In this document: positions 56,026 through 64,000 of the stretch, one piece after another
Position numbering within the stretch: position 1 is the stretch's first letter
How the letters are laid out: each line of letters opens with the position of its first letter
Assembly: GCF_017826695.1 (NCBI RefSeq)
Contig: NZ_JAFFZW010000004.1
Coordinates: forward strand, 62,001 to 126,000
Direction of reading: 5' to 3'
Length of the DNA stretch: 64,000 nt
DNA from: Pseudomonas alliivorans
Lineage (GTDB): Bacteria; Pseudomonadota; Gammaproteobacteria; Pseudomonadales; Pseudomonadaceae
Notes under the pieces: generated by a model
What the model was told of the DNA's origin: nothing
What the model saw: only the letters and a program-made list of their open reading frames with translations
The model's database searches: none
Translations under genes and position numbers: made by a program

Positions 56026-56975
56026 TGGCCTTATTCTCGCCTTACGCGCTGGGCGCGACTTTGTACATGCCCGCTACCCGCGACGACATTCTGGATGTGG
56101 TGTTCGCTGAAAAGCTGCCCGAGCTGCGCTCGCTGGTCGTTTGTCTGGAGGACGCCGTTGCGCTGATTGACATCGAGACTGCGCTGGTCAACCTCCGTCA
56201 GGTACTGACCCGCATCCAGGATCGCGGCGGCCGTCCGGCCAATGGTCCCTTGCTGTTCGTTCGTCCCCGCGATGCAGCGATGGCGCGCATTCTCAATGAC
56301 TGGCCATTGATGATTCATGTCGACGGCTTTGTCGTACCCAAGCTCTCGTTGAAAACCTTGAGTAGCTGGGAGCAGGCCGTGACCAACCCGGCGCTGGCAC
56401 TGATGCCGACCCTGGAGACGCCGGAAGTGTTCAACCCGACGGCGATGGTCGAACTGGGGCAGGCGCTGAAAGCCAATCTCGACGAGCGGATCATTGCCTT
56501 GCGCATTGGCGGCAACGACCTGATGGGCTGCCTGGGGCTGCGCCGCAACCCGGCAATGACGTTGTACGGAACACCGATGGGGTATGTCATTCCGATGCTG
56601 GCCGGTGTGATGGGCTCGCAAGGGTTTGCGCTCACCGCTCCCGTGTTCGAGCAGCTGGCCACGCCGGATATCCTGCAGCAGGAATTGACCCTGGATATTG
56701 CCAATGGTCTGGTCGGCAAGACCGCAATCCACCCATCGCAGGTCAATATCATTCAGAATGCACTTCGCGTCAGCCTGGAAGACATGAATTCGGCCCGGAT
56801 GATTTTGAACTCTGTTGCGCCGGCCGTGTTCAAGTACAACGACGCGATGTGTGAACCGGCGACCCATTACAAATGGGCAACCCACATCATGGAGCGCGCC
56901 AAATGGCATGGAGTGTTACCCGCACCCGCTTCGATCATGGATGCCAGCATTCGACTCGCTGAGGCAGTTAGCTAG
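56025..56975 (+). CDS. HpcH/HpaI (citrate lyase)-type TIM-barrel C-C lyase
   Basis: The 316-residue protein shows LGATLYMPATRDDILDVVF, VVCLEDAV and LLFVRPRD, then PTLETPEVFNP, IALRIGGNDLMGCLGLRRN and KTAIHPSQVNIIQ. These are the substrate- and metal-binding loops of the HpcH/HpaI aldolase and CitE-like family, in the Ter-associated branch. It should cut or form a C-C bond in a 2-keto-acid-type intermediate. Its ATG shares one base with the previous stop. Confidence 0.88.
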   Translation: MALFSPYALGATLYMPATRDDILDVVFAEKLPELRSLVVCLEDAVALIDIETALVNLRQVLTRIQDRGGRPANGPLLFVRPRDAAMARILNDWPLMIHVDGFVVPKLSLKTLSSWEQAVTNPALALMPTLETPEVFNPTAMVELGQALKANLDERIIALRIGGNDLMGCLGLRRNPAMTLYGTPMGYVIPMLAGVMGSQGFALTAPVFEQLATPDILQQELTLDIANGLVGKTAIHPSQVNIIQNALRVSLEDMNSARMILNSVAPAVFKYNDAMCEPATHYKWATHIMERAKWHGVLPAPASIMDASIRLAEAVS

Positions 56976-57680
56976 ATGATAGAACCTGACCTTGAAATCG
57001 AAGTGGAACAGCGCCTGCTGGCGGTGTTCGACTTCGACGGGACCATTACCCGACACGACAGCTTCGTTCCTTTTCTCAAATTCGCTTTTGGGCAGCGCGC
57101 CTTTTCCGTGCGCATGGCCAGACTGGTATTGCCCAGTATCGGTTACCTGACCAAACGCGTGACGCGCGACGAGCTCAAGGGCCGTCTGATCAAGGCTTTT
57201 CTGACCGGCGTCGACGCGCAATGGCTTCAGCAGAAAGCCGAGGCCTTCTGCGAACTCTACTGGAAACGCCTGATGCGTCCTGCGGCTCTGGAGTCGATTG
57301 CGGCCGAGCTGGAGAAGGGGGCCATTGTCACGCTTTGTTCAGCTTCGCCTGCTATGGTCCTGCAACCGTTCGCCGATCGGCTGAAAGTAGAGCTGATCGG
57401 AACTAATCTTGAAGTGATCGACGGCAAACTGACCGGTTTGATCGAAGGCAGCAATTGCCGCTGCGACTCCAAGGTTGCGCGACTGGAAAGTGTTTACGGC
57501 CCGCTCAACAAATTCCGCCTGCGCGCCTGGGGCGATACGCGAGGTGATCATGAATTGCTCGCTGCAGCGCAGGATGCACACTGGCGTCACTTCCATCCGA
57601 CGTGGCGAAAAGGGCGTTACAAAGGTCCCATTAACGCCAAGTTACACAATCCAGATGGCAAAGATGGGCCAACACGGTAA
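56976..57680 (+). CDS. HAD-IB family phosphatase
   Basis: The 234-residue protein has motif I FDFDGTITRHDS (Asp19, Asp21), a helical cap (about 30-100), motif II VTLCSASPAMVLQPFA, and motif IV WGDTRGDHELL. This is the SerB-like IB subgroup, acting on small phosphorylated molecules. It begins directly after the stop of the lyase gene and ends the biosynthetic part. The ter structural genes start 47 bases later. Confidence 0.88.
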   Translation: MIEPDLEIEVEQRLLAVFDFDGTITRHDSFVPFLKFAFGQRAFSVRMARLVLPSIGYLTKRVTRDELKGRLIKAFLTGVDAQWLQQKAEAFCELYWKRLMRPAALESIAAELEKGAIVTLCSASPAMVLQPFADRLKVELIGTNLEVIDGKLTGLIEGSNCRCDSKVARLESVYGPLNKFRLRAWGDTRGDHELLAAAQDAHWRHFHPTWRKGRYKGPINAKLHNPDGKDGPTR

Positions 57681-57727
57681 GGCTGTAACACTTTTATCCG
57701 ATTTCCGTAGTCCACATGGAGCGAAAA

Positions 57728-58321
57728 ATGGCACTCACTTTGGCGAAAAACCAGACGATCTCGCTTGAGAAAACCGCTGGTACAGGCCTCAAGAAAGTCA
57801 GCATGGGCCTGGGATGGGACCCGGAAAAGGCCAGTGGATTCTTCGGCAAACTGTTGGGCGGCGGCGGTGGCGACATCGATCTGGACGCTTCCTGCATCAT
57901 GCTCGACGCCGACAGGAAGCCACTGGACCTGGTGTGGTTCCGTCAGCTGCAATCGCGTGATGGTGCCATTCAGCACTCTGGCGACAACCGCACCGGTGAA
58001 GGCGCGGGCGATGACGAAACCATCAGTGTGGATCTTGAGAAACTGCCTGCCACCGTGAAATATCTGGTTTTCACGGTCAACTCCTTCACTGGACAGAACT
58101 TCGAGAAAGTCGCGAACGCTTACTGCCGCATCGTCGATCTGGGCTCGCGTAACGAACTCGGCCGCTTCGACCTGTCCGAAAAAGGTCAGCACACCGGTGT
58201 CGTGATGTCCTACCTGTCGCGTACACCGAGCGGCTGGGACTTCACTGCCGTGGGGCAGGCGACCAATGGTCGTACCGCCGATGACCTGGTCGATCTGGCC
58301 ATCGGAGCCGTACGCGCATGA
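57728..58321 (+). CDS. terZ: TerD-family protein, TerZ-like
   Basis: The 197-residue protein starts MALTLAKNQTISLEKTAG and has GLGWDPEKASGFFGKLLGG with a glycine-rich insertion, then DIDLDASCIMLD, DNRTGEGAGDDETISVDLE and a final QATNGRTADDL. The Asp-rich loops are the calcium-binding sites of TerD folds. The insertion between GWDP and DLDAS is typical for TerZ. It overlaps terA by four bases (ATGA). Confidence 0.88.
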   Translation: MALTLAKNQTISLEKTAGTGLKKVSMGLGWDPEKASGFFGKLLGGGGGDIDLDASCIMLDADRKPLDLVWFRQLQSRDGAIQHSGDNRTGEGAGDDETISVDLEKLPATVKYLVFTVNSFTGQNFEKVANAYCRIVDLGSRNELGRFDLSEKGQHTGVVMSYLSRTPSGWDFTAVGQATNGRTADDLVDLAIGAVRA

Positions 58322-59547
58322 CCCAACTTGTCCCAGGCGCCAATGCGCCAGTAGCTGCCGGGCCTTTGACGGTTGACGTCAGCTACTCCCCTCTGGCGGG
58401 CGCGGACATCGACGTGTCCGCCTTTCTGCTGACCGGCTCAGGCAAGGTCCGTGGTGATCAGGACATGTGCTTTTACGGCCAGAAAAGCGTGAACGGTGGT
58501 GCGGTCCAGTTGACGGAAACGTCGGCTGGCCGTGCCGTGTTCACCCTTGACCCCAGCCGTCTGGATGCGGTCATCGAGAAAGTCGCCCTGACCGCGACCA
58601 TTTATGAGAACAAGGCCCGCTTCGACAGCGTCTCGCGTCTGGCATTGACCATCACTGGCGGTATCGAAGCCGACATTCCCACCGGCGGCATGAAAGAAAC
58701 TGCACTGATTCTTGGCGAGTTCTACCTGCGGCAGGGTGCCTGGAAATTTCGTTGTGTGGCGCAGGGTTTTGCAGGCGGTCTTGAGCCGCTGGCAAAGAAC
58801 TTTGGCGTTGACGTCGCAGCCCCTCAGGATCAGCCTGCACCTGCACCTGCACCTGCACCTGCACCTGCACCTGCACCTGCACCTGCACCTGCACCTGCAC
58901 CTGCACCTGCAGCGCCGCCTCCAGTGAAATCGACTGTGAGCCTGAGCAAGATCACGCTGGACAAGACGCGCGCCTCGGTGAGTCTGGAAAAGACCAGTGC
59001 AGGGTTTGGCGAGATCCGCGTCAACCTGAACTGGAACCGTCGCAGCGAGGCCAAGAGCAGCGGCTTCTTCTCGATGAAGAAGAGCAATGCCATCGACCTT
59101 GATGTAGGCTGCCTGTTCGAATTGCAGGACGGCCTCAAAGGTGCCGTTCAGGCGCTGGGCAATTCGTTCGGCTCGCTCAACACCGAGCCTTTCATCAAAT
59201 TGATGGGTGACGACCGCACCGGCTCTGTCAGCGATGGCGAGTGGTTGCACATCAACGGTGCTCACTGGAGCAGGATTCGGCGGATTCTGGTTTACGCATT
59301 CATCTATGAAGGCGCGCCAAACTGGAAAGAGACCGACGGAGTTGTCACTATCCATGCCCCGGGCCAGCCGCCCATCGAGGTTCGCCTCAATGAAGAGGGT
59401 GGTCGTCAGGGCATGTGTGCGATTGCCTTGCTGGAAAATGACAACGGTGCCGTCAAGGTGACGCGTCGTGTGGATTTCCACAACGGTCACAGCAACATGG
59501 ACAAAGCCTACGGCTGGGGCATGCGCTGGGCTGCCGGTTCCAAGTAA
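58318..59547 (+). CDS. terA: TerA: two TerD domains joined by a Pro-Ala repeat
   Basis: The 409-residue protein has a first TerD domain (about 1-170), a (Pro-Ala)13 linker at residues 173-198 encoded by a perfect 13-copy hexamer, and a second TerD-like domain (about 210-405; NLNWNRRSEAKSSGFFSMKK, AIDLDVGCLFEL, GDDRTGSVSDGEWL, ending HNGHSNMDKAYGWGMRW). The first domain keeps DIDVSAFLL but lacks the second acidic loop; the second keeps both. TerA is part of the Ter complex at the inner membrane. Confidence 0.92.
   Translation: MTQLVPGANAPVAAGPLTVDVSYSPLAGADIDVSAFLLTGSGKVRGDQDMCFYGQKSVNGGAVQLTETSAGRAVFTLDPSRLDAVIEKVALTATIYENKARFDSVSRLALTITGGIEADIPTGGMKETALILGEFYLRQGAWKFRCVAQGFAGGLEPLAKNFGVDVAAPQDQPAPAPAPAPAPAPAPAPAPAPAPAPAAPPPVKSTVSLSKITLDKTRASVSLEKTSAGFGEIRVNLNWNRRSEAKSSGFFSMKKSNAIDLDVGCLFELQDGLKGAVQALGNSFGSLNTEPFIKLMGDDRTGSVSDGEWLHINGAHWSRIRRILVYAFIYEGAPNWKETDGVVTIHAPGQPPIEVRLNEEGGRQGMCAIALLENDNGAVKVTRRVDFHNGHSNMDKAYGWGMRWAAGSK
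58834..58911 (+). repeat. Perfect CCTGCA x13 tandem repeat in terA
   Basis: Thirteen exact copies of CCTGCA (78 bases) encode alternating Pro and Ala. Loss or gain of a unit changes the linker by two residues without a frameshift, so slippage would vary linker length only. Confidence 0.97.
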
Positions 59548-59599
59548 ACAACATTTTGATATTTCTGAAGCTGGCCGTGCCGCTTCACAGGAGATGGAC

Positions 59600-60049
59600 A
59601 TGCTGGACTGGTTGAAAACTAACGCAACAGCGGCTCGTGAAAAACTGGCCACCGAAGTCTCGAAATTCAAGAACCGTGAATTCATGGACGCCGTGGTTTC
59701 CGGTTGCGCTCTGGTATCTGCCGCCGATGGCGATATCAGTTCCAGCGAAAAGCAGAAGATGGCGGGCTTCATCCAGAACTCTCAGGAACTGAAAGTTTTC
59801 GACATGAAGGACGTCATCCAGGGCTTCCAGGAAGCGTGCTCCAAGTTCGAGTTCGACTTTGAGATTGGTCGCGCCGAAGCGTTGAAAACCATCGGCAAGA
59901 TCAAAAAGAAAGAAGATGCCTCCCGTTTGCTGGTGCGTGTCTGCTGTGCCATCGGTGGTGCAGACGGCAGCTTCGACGAGAAAGAGCGGGAAGTCTGCCG
60001 CACGATCTGTCGTGAGCTTGGCCTGACCCCGTCCGATTTCGACCTGTAA
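59600..60049 (+). CDS. terB: TerB stress protein
   Basis: The 149-residue all-helical protein has two metal-binding repeats of the TerB type: ALVSAADGDISSSEKQKM and AIGGADGSFDEKEREVCR. It starts MLDWLKTNATAAREKL. AGGAG is seven bases before the ATG at 59600, which favours it over the ATG two codons upstream. TerB binds TerC at the inner membrane and is thought to sense metal. Confidence 0.94.
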   Translation: MLDWLKTNATAAREKLATEVSKFKNREFMDAVVSGCALVSAADGDISSSEKQKMAGFIQNSQELKVFDMKDVIQGFQEACSKFEFDFEIGRAEALKTIGKIKKKEDASRLLVRVCCAIGGADGSFDEKEREVCRTICRELGLTPSDFDL

Positions 60050-60075
60050 TTTTTTACCCTAAGGAACGCAGTTAA

Positions 60076-61110
60076 ATGGAAAGCACCTCTCTAGGCTTCC
60101 CTCCACTCACGATGGCCGTATTCATTGGCCTGGCCATTACGGCCATGGCCATCGACATGTTTTCCCACCGCGGGAACAAGCCGATCACGCTCGCTCAGGC
60201 CTCCGCCTGGTCGATCTTCTGGGTCGCCATTTCGCTGGCGTTCGCCGGTTTTCTGTATGTTCAGCACGGCTCTGAAGTTGCCACGCTGTTCGTCACCGGT
60301 TACGCGCTGGAAAAAGTACTGAGCGTCGACAACCTGTTCGTGTTCATGGCCTTGTTCACCTGGTTCAAGATCCCGGACGGCCTGCGCCACCGTGTCCTGT
60401 ACTGGGGCATCATCGGTGCCATCGTCTTCCGCGGCATTTTCGTCGCCATTGGTACCGGCCTGCTGGCTCTGGGCCCTTGGGTCGAAGTGGTGTTCGCAAT
60501 CATCGTTGCCTGGACCGCCATCATGATGCTGCGTGCCGGTGATGACGACGACGAAGAAATCGACTACTCCCAGCACATGGCTTATCGCTTCGCCAAGAAG
60601 CTGTTCCCGGTGTGGCCAAAGCTGCATGGCAGCAATTTCTTCGTCCGCCGCTCGGTGTTGGAAGAGGAGGTCAAGAAGCCTGAGAACGCCGGTATTACCC
60701 TGGCTGCCAAGGGTGCTCTGTTCGCAACGCCGCTGTTCCTGTGTCTGGTCGTGGCTGAAATCTCCGACGTACTGTTCGCATTCGACTCCGTGCCGGCCAT
60801 CATCGCCGTCAGCCGTGAGCCTCTGATCGTATTCTCGGCGATGCTGTTCGCGATTCTTGGTCTGCGTACCCTGTACTTCGTACTTGAAGCCCTCAAGCGC
60901 TACCTGGTGCATCTGGAAAAGGCAGTCATCGCACTGCTGTTCTTCATCGCCATCAAGCTGGGCCTGAACGCGACAAACCACATTTTCCATCACGGTTACG
61001 AGATCAGCGCCAATACCAGTCTGCTGGTTGTAGTGGTTGTTCTGGTAATCGGTATCGTCGCCAGCCTGCTTTTCCCGGGTAAAGAAGAGCCGGCTGAAGA
61101 AAAAGCGTAA
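60076..61110 (+). CDS. terC: TerC inner-membrane protein
   Basis: The 344-residue protein has about nine transmembrane segments and the TerC signatures [20 protein letters not shown] and [20 protein letters not shown] (with the intramembrane Asp). It includes the acidic loop [13 protein letters not shown], and the C-terminus ends in an acidic KEEPAEEK. TerC-family proteins are linked to tellurite resistance and to manganese or calcium balance. It is the only membrane protein of the operon and presumably anchors the TerABD proteins. Confidence 0.95.
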   Translation: MESTSLGFPPLTMAVFIGLAITAMAIDMFSHRGNKPITLAQASAWSIFWVAISLAFAGFLYVQHGSEVATLFVTGYALEKVLSVDNLFVFMALFTWFKIPDGLRHRVLYWGIIGAIVFRGIFVAIGTGLLALGPWVEVVFAIIVAWTAIMMLRAGDDDDEEIDYSQHMAYRFAKKLFPVWPKLHGSNFFVRRSVLEEEVKKPENAGITLAAKGALFATPLFLCLVVAEISDVLFAFDSVPAIIAVSREPLIVFSAMLFAILGLRTLYFVLEALKRYLVHLEKAVIALLFFIAIKLGLNATNHIFHHGYEISANTSLLVVVVVLVIGIVASLLFPGKEEPAEEKA

Positions 61111-61139
61111 AAACACTGGATATAGGAGATAACCGAATC

Positions 61140-61715
61140 ATGGCTTTGACTCTGCAAAAAGGTGGCAACCTTTCGCTGTCGAAAACCGACCCTACCCTGA
61201 CCAATGTTCTCATTGGTCTGGGCTGGGATCCGCGTGCCACTGATGGCCAGGACTTTGACCTGGACGCCAGCGCATTCCTGTTGGGCGCCAATGGCAAGGT
61301 CCGCAGTGAAGCTGACTTCATTTTCTACAACCAGCTCAAAAGCGCCGACGGTTCAGTCGAGCACACCGGTGACAACCGCACTGGCGCCGGCGACGGCGAC
61401 GACGAAGTGGTCAAGGTCGATCTGGCACGTGTACCTGCCGATGTCGATAAAATCGTGTTTGTCGTGACCATTCATGAAGCCGATGCCCGCAAGCAGAACT
61501 TCGGTCAGGTAGGCGGTTCGTTCATCCGCGTGGTGAATGAAAAGAGCGCTGCCGAAGTCGTTCGCTACGACCTGGCAGAAGATGCTTCGACCGAGACGGC
61601 AATGGTCTTCGCCGAGCTCTACCGCAACGCTGGCGAGTGGAAATTCCGCGCGATTGGCCAAGGCTACGCAGGTGGCCTCAAGGCCGTCGCCAATTCGTAT
61701 GGCATGAACTTCTGA
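61140..61715 (+). CDS. terD: TerD calcium-binding stress protein
   Basis: The 191-residue protein is canonical Ter[52 protein letters not shown] and a terminal [16 protein letters not shown]. All Asp residues of the calcium sites are present. AGGAG lies well placed before the ATG. It is close to the next gene (terE) and arose by duplication. Confidence 0.95.
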   Translation: MALTLQKGGNLSLSKTDPTLTNVLIGLGWDPRATDGQDFDLDASAFLLGANGKVRSEADFIFYNQLKSADGSVEHTGDNRTGAGDGDDEVVKVDLARVPADVDKIVFVVTIHEADARKQNFGQVGGSFIRVVNEKSAAEVVRYDLAEDASTETAMVFAELYRNAGEWKFRAIGQGYAGGLKAVANSYGMNF

Positions 61716-61751
61716 TTCGTCCCCCCATTCTTTTAGAAAAGGATCAAGCAC

Positions 61752-62330
61752 ATGGCTGTAAGTCTGAGTAAAGGCGGTAACGTTTCCCTGTCCAAGGAAG
61801 CGCCTGGTCTGACGGAAGTGACCGTGGGTCTGGGCTGGGATCCGCGCGTTACCGACGGTACCGAGTTCGACCTGGACGCTTCCATTTTCATCGTCGGTGA
61901 AAACGGCAAGGTTCTGGACGAAACCGGCTTCATTTTCTACAACAACAAGAAGTCTGCCGACGGTTCTGTCGAGCACTTGGGCGATAACCGCTCCGGCGCT
62001 GGCGAAGGCGACGACGAGTCTGCTGTGGTCAAGCTGGGTGGCCTGGCGGCCACCGTCAAGAAGCTGGTGTTCGCAGTGACGATTCACTCGGCCGACGAGC
62101 GCAAGCAGAACTTCGGTCAGGTCCAGAACGCTTACATCCGCGTTCTGAACAAGGCTGATGGCAAGGAAATCGCTCGCTACGACCTGTCGGAAGACGCGTC
62201 GACCGAAACGGCGATGATCTTCGGCGAACTGTATCGCAATGGTGAAGAGTTCAAGTTCAAGGCCATCGGCCAAGGCTTTGCAGGCGGTCTCAAGTCGCTG
62301 GCAGAAGCACATGGTGTGTCGATCGGCTAA
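61752..62330 (+). CDS. terE: TerE / TerD-family protein
   Basis: The 192-residue protein is a close paralogue of Ter[55 protein letters not shown] and [17 protein letters not shown], with intact calcium sites. It is the last + strand gene of the operon, followed by a strong terminator shared with the convergent terF. Confidence 0.93.
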   Translation: MAVSLSKGGNVSLSKEAPGLTEVTVGLGWDPRVTDGTEFDLDASIFIVGENGKVLDETGFIFYNNKKSADGSVEHLGDNRSGAGEGDDESAVVKLGGLAATVKKLVFAVTIHSADERKQNFGQVQNAYIRVLNKADGKEIARYDLSEDASTETAMIFGELYRNGEEFKFKAIGQGFAGGLKSLAEAHGVSIG

Positions 62331-62347
62331 GCCCGAACATCGCCCAC

Positions 62348-62382
62348 TAAAAACCCCCGCCAGCGATGGCGGGGGTTTTTTA
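62348..62382. terminator. Rho-independent terminator between terE and terF
   Basis: AAAAACCCCCGCC, AGCGAT loop and GGCGGGGGTTTTTT make a very stable bidirectional terminator between the convergent terE and terF. Confidence 0.95.
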
Positions 62383-62400
62383 TTGGCGTTCTATCAGGTG

Positions 62401-63651
62401 TTACAGAATCCCCGCGCCCTTGGCTGTCTTGAGCCAGTCCGGGAATTCTTCCATCAGCAAGTCATACAGCTTTTCTTCCGGCACTTCGTCCAGTCGGTCA
62501 AGGGCGAAGAAATTGCAGTTGTCGACCACTCGACCGTCCATATCGTCGAGCTTTTCCAGAATCCCGTAACCGCGTCCACCAAGGCCAACGAACTGCCAGA
62601 AGATCGGCAGTCTGGCGGCTTCGACCATCAGTTTGCTGATCTCGCGATCCTGATGCACGCCACCGTCACTGATGAACAGAATATAAATCGGTGTCCTGTC
62701 ACCTGACTGCTTGTAGTAGTCGATGACCTTGCGCATCGCCTTGGGCTCGTCGTTGACGCGAGCGCCCAACTCCCAGTTCTTCCATCCGCCGTGATCGGTC
62801 TTGATGAAGTCCTTGAAGTTGGTCAGCGTGACGGCCGACAGTTGCTGGGGTTTGGCACCGAACGCCCAGCAGTCCAGCGCGCCGTCGTCATCGAAGTGCA
62901 CGGCAAGGGGAATCAGCCGATCCACCACTTCCTGTACGTGTCCACGGGTGTACTGAGGGTTCATGGAGCCCGATGCATCCAGCACCAGGCCGACCCGAGC
63001 CCTGGTGTTGGTCAGGTTTGCTTTTTCCAGGCTGACCTGCGCTTTCTTGGCAAGGCTCACCAGTTGAGGTGCCGCAGCGGCGATTTTCTTTTCCAGGGAG
63101 ATTTTCGCGGGCGCAACGGGTGCAGCGGGTACAGGCGCGGGAGCCTCAGCAACCTCGCCACCAAAATGCACCACCAGCGCGTCGAGCCCGGCGTTGTAGC
63201 CCTGCAGGTTCGAAGCGATGCGCCACTCCCCGTTCTTGCGATAGATGTCCGCGACCATGATCGCCTTCTCGGCGGCGAAGGTCGCGCCGGAGAATTCGCA
63301 TCGTGCGACCTCAATGCCGTTTTTCCTGATGCTGAACTGACTGGCCTGAATGTCGCTCATGGCGCCAGCGCCATCAATCGATGCGGTAAACACCAGGCGG
63401 TCGATGGAGGCGGGCAGGTTGGACAGTGCGAGTTGGAAGTCGCCGCCATTTACTTGCTTGACGCTGTTGCAGGGGCTGGCCGGCTGATTGAAGAAGATCA
63501 TGTAGCGATCATCCGACAGCTTGCCGTTGGCATCGACGCCGAAACAGACATAGTCGATGACATGTGCCGACTTGATGTCGATGGACAGCGTAAGGTCAGT
63601 GTCTTGAATCAGTGTCGAAAGAGGGATGCGTTGACCTTGAGAGATAAGCAT
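62401..63651 (-). CDS. terF: TerF: TerD-like domain with von Willebrand A domain
   Basis: The 416-residue protein has an N-terminal TerD-like domain (about 1-165) without the calcium-site acids, an Ala/Pro linker (about 166-190) and a C-terminal vWA domain with MIDAS residues in LVLDASGSM (Asp225, Ser227, Ser229), plus TDHGG and FISDGGVHQD. TerF is a metal-dependent binding partner in Ter systems. The ATG at 63651 has GGAAGAA upstream; the longer frame above it is not protein-like. It is on the strand opposite the main operon. Confidence 0.92.
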   Translation of the reverse strand: MLISQGQRIPLSTLIQDTDLTLSIDIKSAHVIDYVCFGVDANGKLSDDRYMIFFNQPASPCNSVKQVNGGDFQLALSNLPASIDRLVFTASIDGAGAMSDIQASQFSIRKNGIEVARCEFSGATFAAEKAIMVADIYRKNGEWRIASNLQGYNAGLDALVVHFGGEVAEAPAPVPAAPVAPAKISLEKKIAAAAPQLVSLAKKAQVSLEKANLTNTRARVGLVLDASGSMNPQYTRGHVQEVVDRLIPLAVHFDDDGALDCWAFGAKPQQLSAVTLTNFKDFIKTDHGGWKNWELGARVNDEPKAMRKVIDYYKQSGDRTPIYILFISDGGVHQDREISKLMVEAARLPIFWQFVGLGGRGYGILEKLDDMDGRVVDNCNFFALDRLDEVPEEKLYDLLMEEFPDWLKTAKGAGIL

Positions 63652-63704
63652 GTTTCTTCCTTGGCGATGAGGGCGCCCATGCGCCCTGGGTGACATGTTC
63701 GAGG

Positions 63705-64000
63705 TTAGCGTTCGCTTCTGCCCACGCCCGCAGGTCCGGCTGCCAGCATGCGCCCGGCCAGGCGCGAGAAAGGCAGGCTTTGCAGCCACACGGTGCCGGG
63801 GCCGGTGAGTCTGGCGAAGAACATGCCTTCGCCGCCGAACAGCATCGATTTGATGCCGCCGCCCACCATGCGGATGTCGTAATCGACCGTCTGGGTCATG
63901 GCCGCCAGACAGCCAGTGTCTACGTCCAGTCCTTCGCCGGCAGCCAGTTCGATCTTGCGCACGGTGCCGCCCATGTGCACGAATACCCAGCCGTCGCCTT
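63705..64000 (-). CDS. AIM24/TIGR00266 family protein, 5' end beyond the window
   Basis: The visible C-terminal 97 residues begin [18 protein letters not shown] and continue [39 protein letters not shown] and GTVWLQSLP. These are the signatures of the AIM24/TIGR00266 family, a beta-helix-like fold often found near TerD proteins. The start lies to the right of the window. The stop is 53 bases upstream of terF, so the two may be in one operon. Confidence 0.85.
   Translation of the reverse strand, partial: GDGWVFVHMGGTVRKIELAAGEGLDVDTGCLAAMTQTVDYDIRMVGGGIKSMLFGGEGMFFARLTGPGTVWLQSLPFSRLAGRMLAAGPAGVGRSER

Noticed and set aside
58834-58911. Tandem hexamers considered as a CRISPR-like array
   Set aside because: There are no spacers, the units are six bases, and they are read in frame as protein.
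58438-59772. 444-codon minus-strand frame with a long Cys-Arg repeat
   Set aside because: The repeat is the reverse reading of the CCTGCA hexamer in terA. It has no start context or domain.

Overview
The window reads as chromosomal DNA of a fluorescent Pseudomonas, most probably of the P. syringae complex. The basis is the gene order (rplU-rpmA-obgE-proB, ribF-ileS-lspA-fkpB-ispH-minor pilins, pilBCD-coaE-yacG), the protein sequences, and intergenic inverted repeats of the type common in P. syringae. No CRISPR array, prophage or intact insertion sequence is visible. The assignment rests on recognition, not on a database search.

Layout. 1-9.3 kb: small conserved genes (Gre-factor-like protein, lipoprotein, DUF4105 and DUF3015 proteins, a Lon-like AAA protease, UPF0114, fklB) and a small gene behind two Fur-box-like sites. 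9.3-22.4 kb: housekeeping block (ispB divergent from rplU-rpmA-obgE-proB, creA, rpsT, murJ, ribF-ileS-lspA-fkpB-ispH). 22.4-33.1 kb: type IV pilus minor-pilin cluster (fimT-like, fimU, pilV, pilW, pilX, pilY1, pilE), thiO, and the PilS/PilR two-component system. 33.1-39.1 kb: bamD, rluD, pgeF and clpB, the last behind a sigma32-like promoter. 39.2-39.9 kb: tRNA cluster Asn-Pro-Lys-Pro. 40-46 kb: orphan ModA-like binding protein, a broken AsnC/Lrp regulator, type II NADH dehydrogenase and small conserved genes. 44.7-50.1 kb: yacG-coaE-pilD-pilC-pilB divergent from pilA, which is followed by tRNA-Thr. 50.8-64 kb: a large Ter (tellurite/stress) island.

How the parts work together. PilB (assembly ATPase), PilC (platform), PilD (prepilin peptidase), PilA (major pilin) and the minor pilins with PilY1 make type IV pili. 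PilS/PilR, encoded here, are expected to drive pilA through the sigma54 promoter visible in front of it. The Ter island joins a biosynthetic operon (ATP-grasp enzyme, two phosphoribosyltransferases, two HAD phosphatases, a TIM-barrel C-C lyase) to the structural ter genes (terZ-like, terA, terB, terC, terD, terE, and terF on the other strand). It also contains a TerD-like domain fused to a complete trypsin-like protease.

The most interesting observations are the TerD-protease fusion inside the Ter metabolite operon, the 13-copy CCTGCA repeat in terA, the AT-rich segment inside pilC together with the AT-rich pilA next to tRNA-Thr, the decayed AsnC-type regulator at 40.8-41.0 kb, and the paired Fur boxes at 9.05-9.11 kb.
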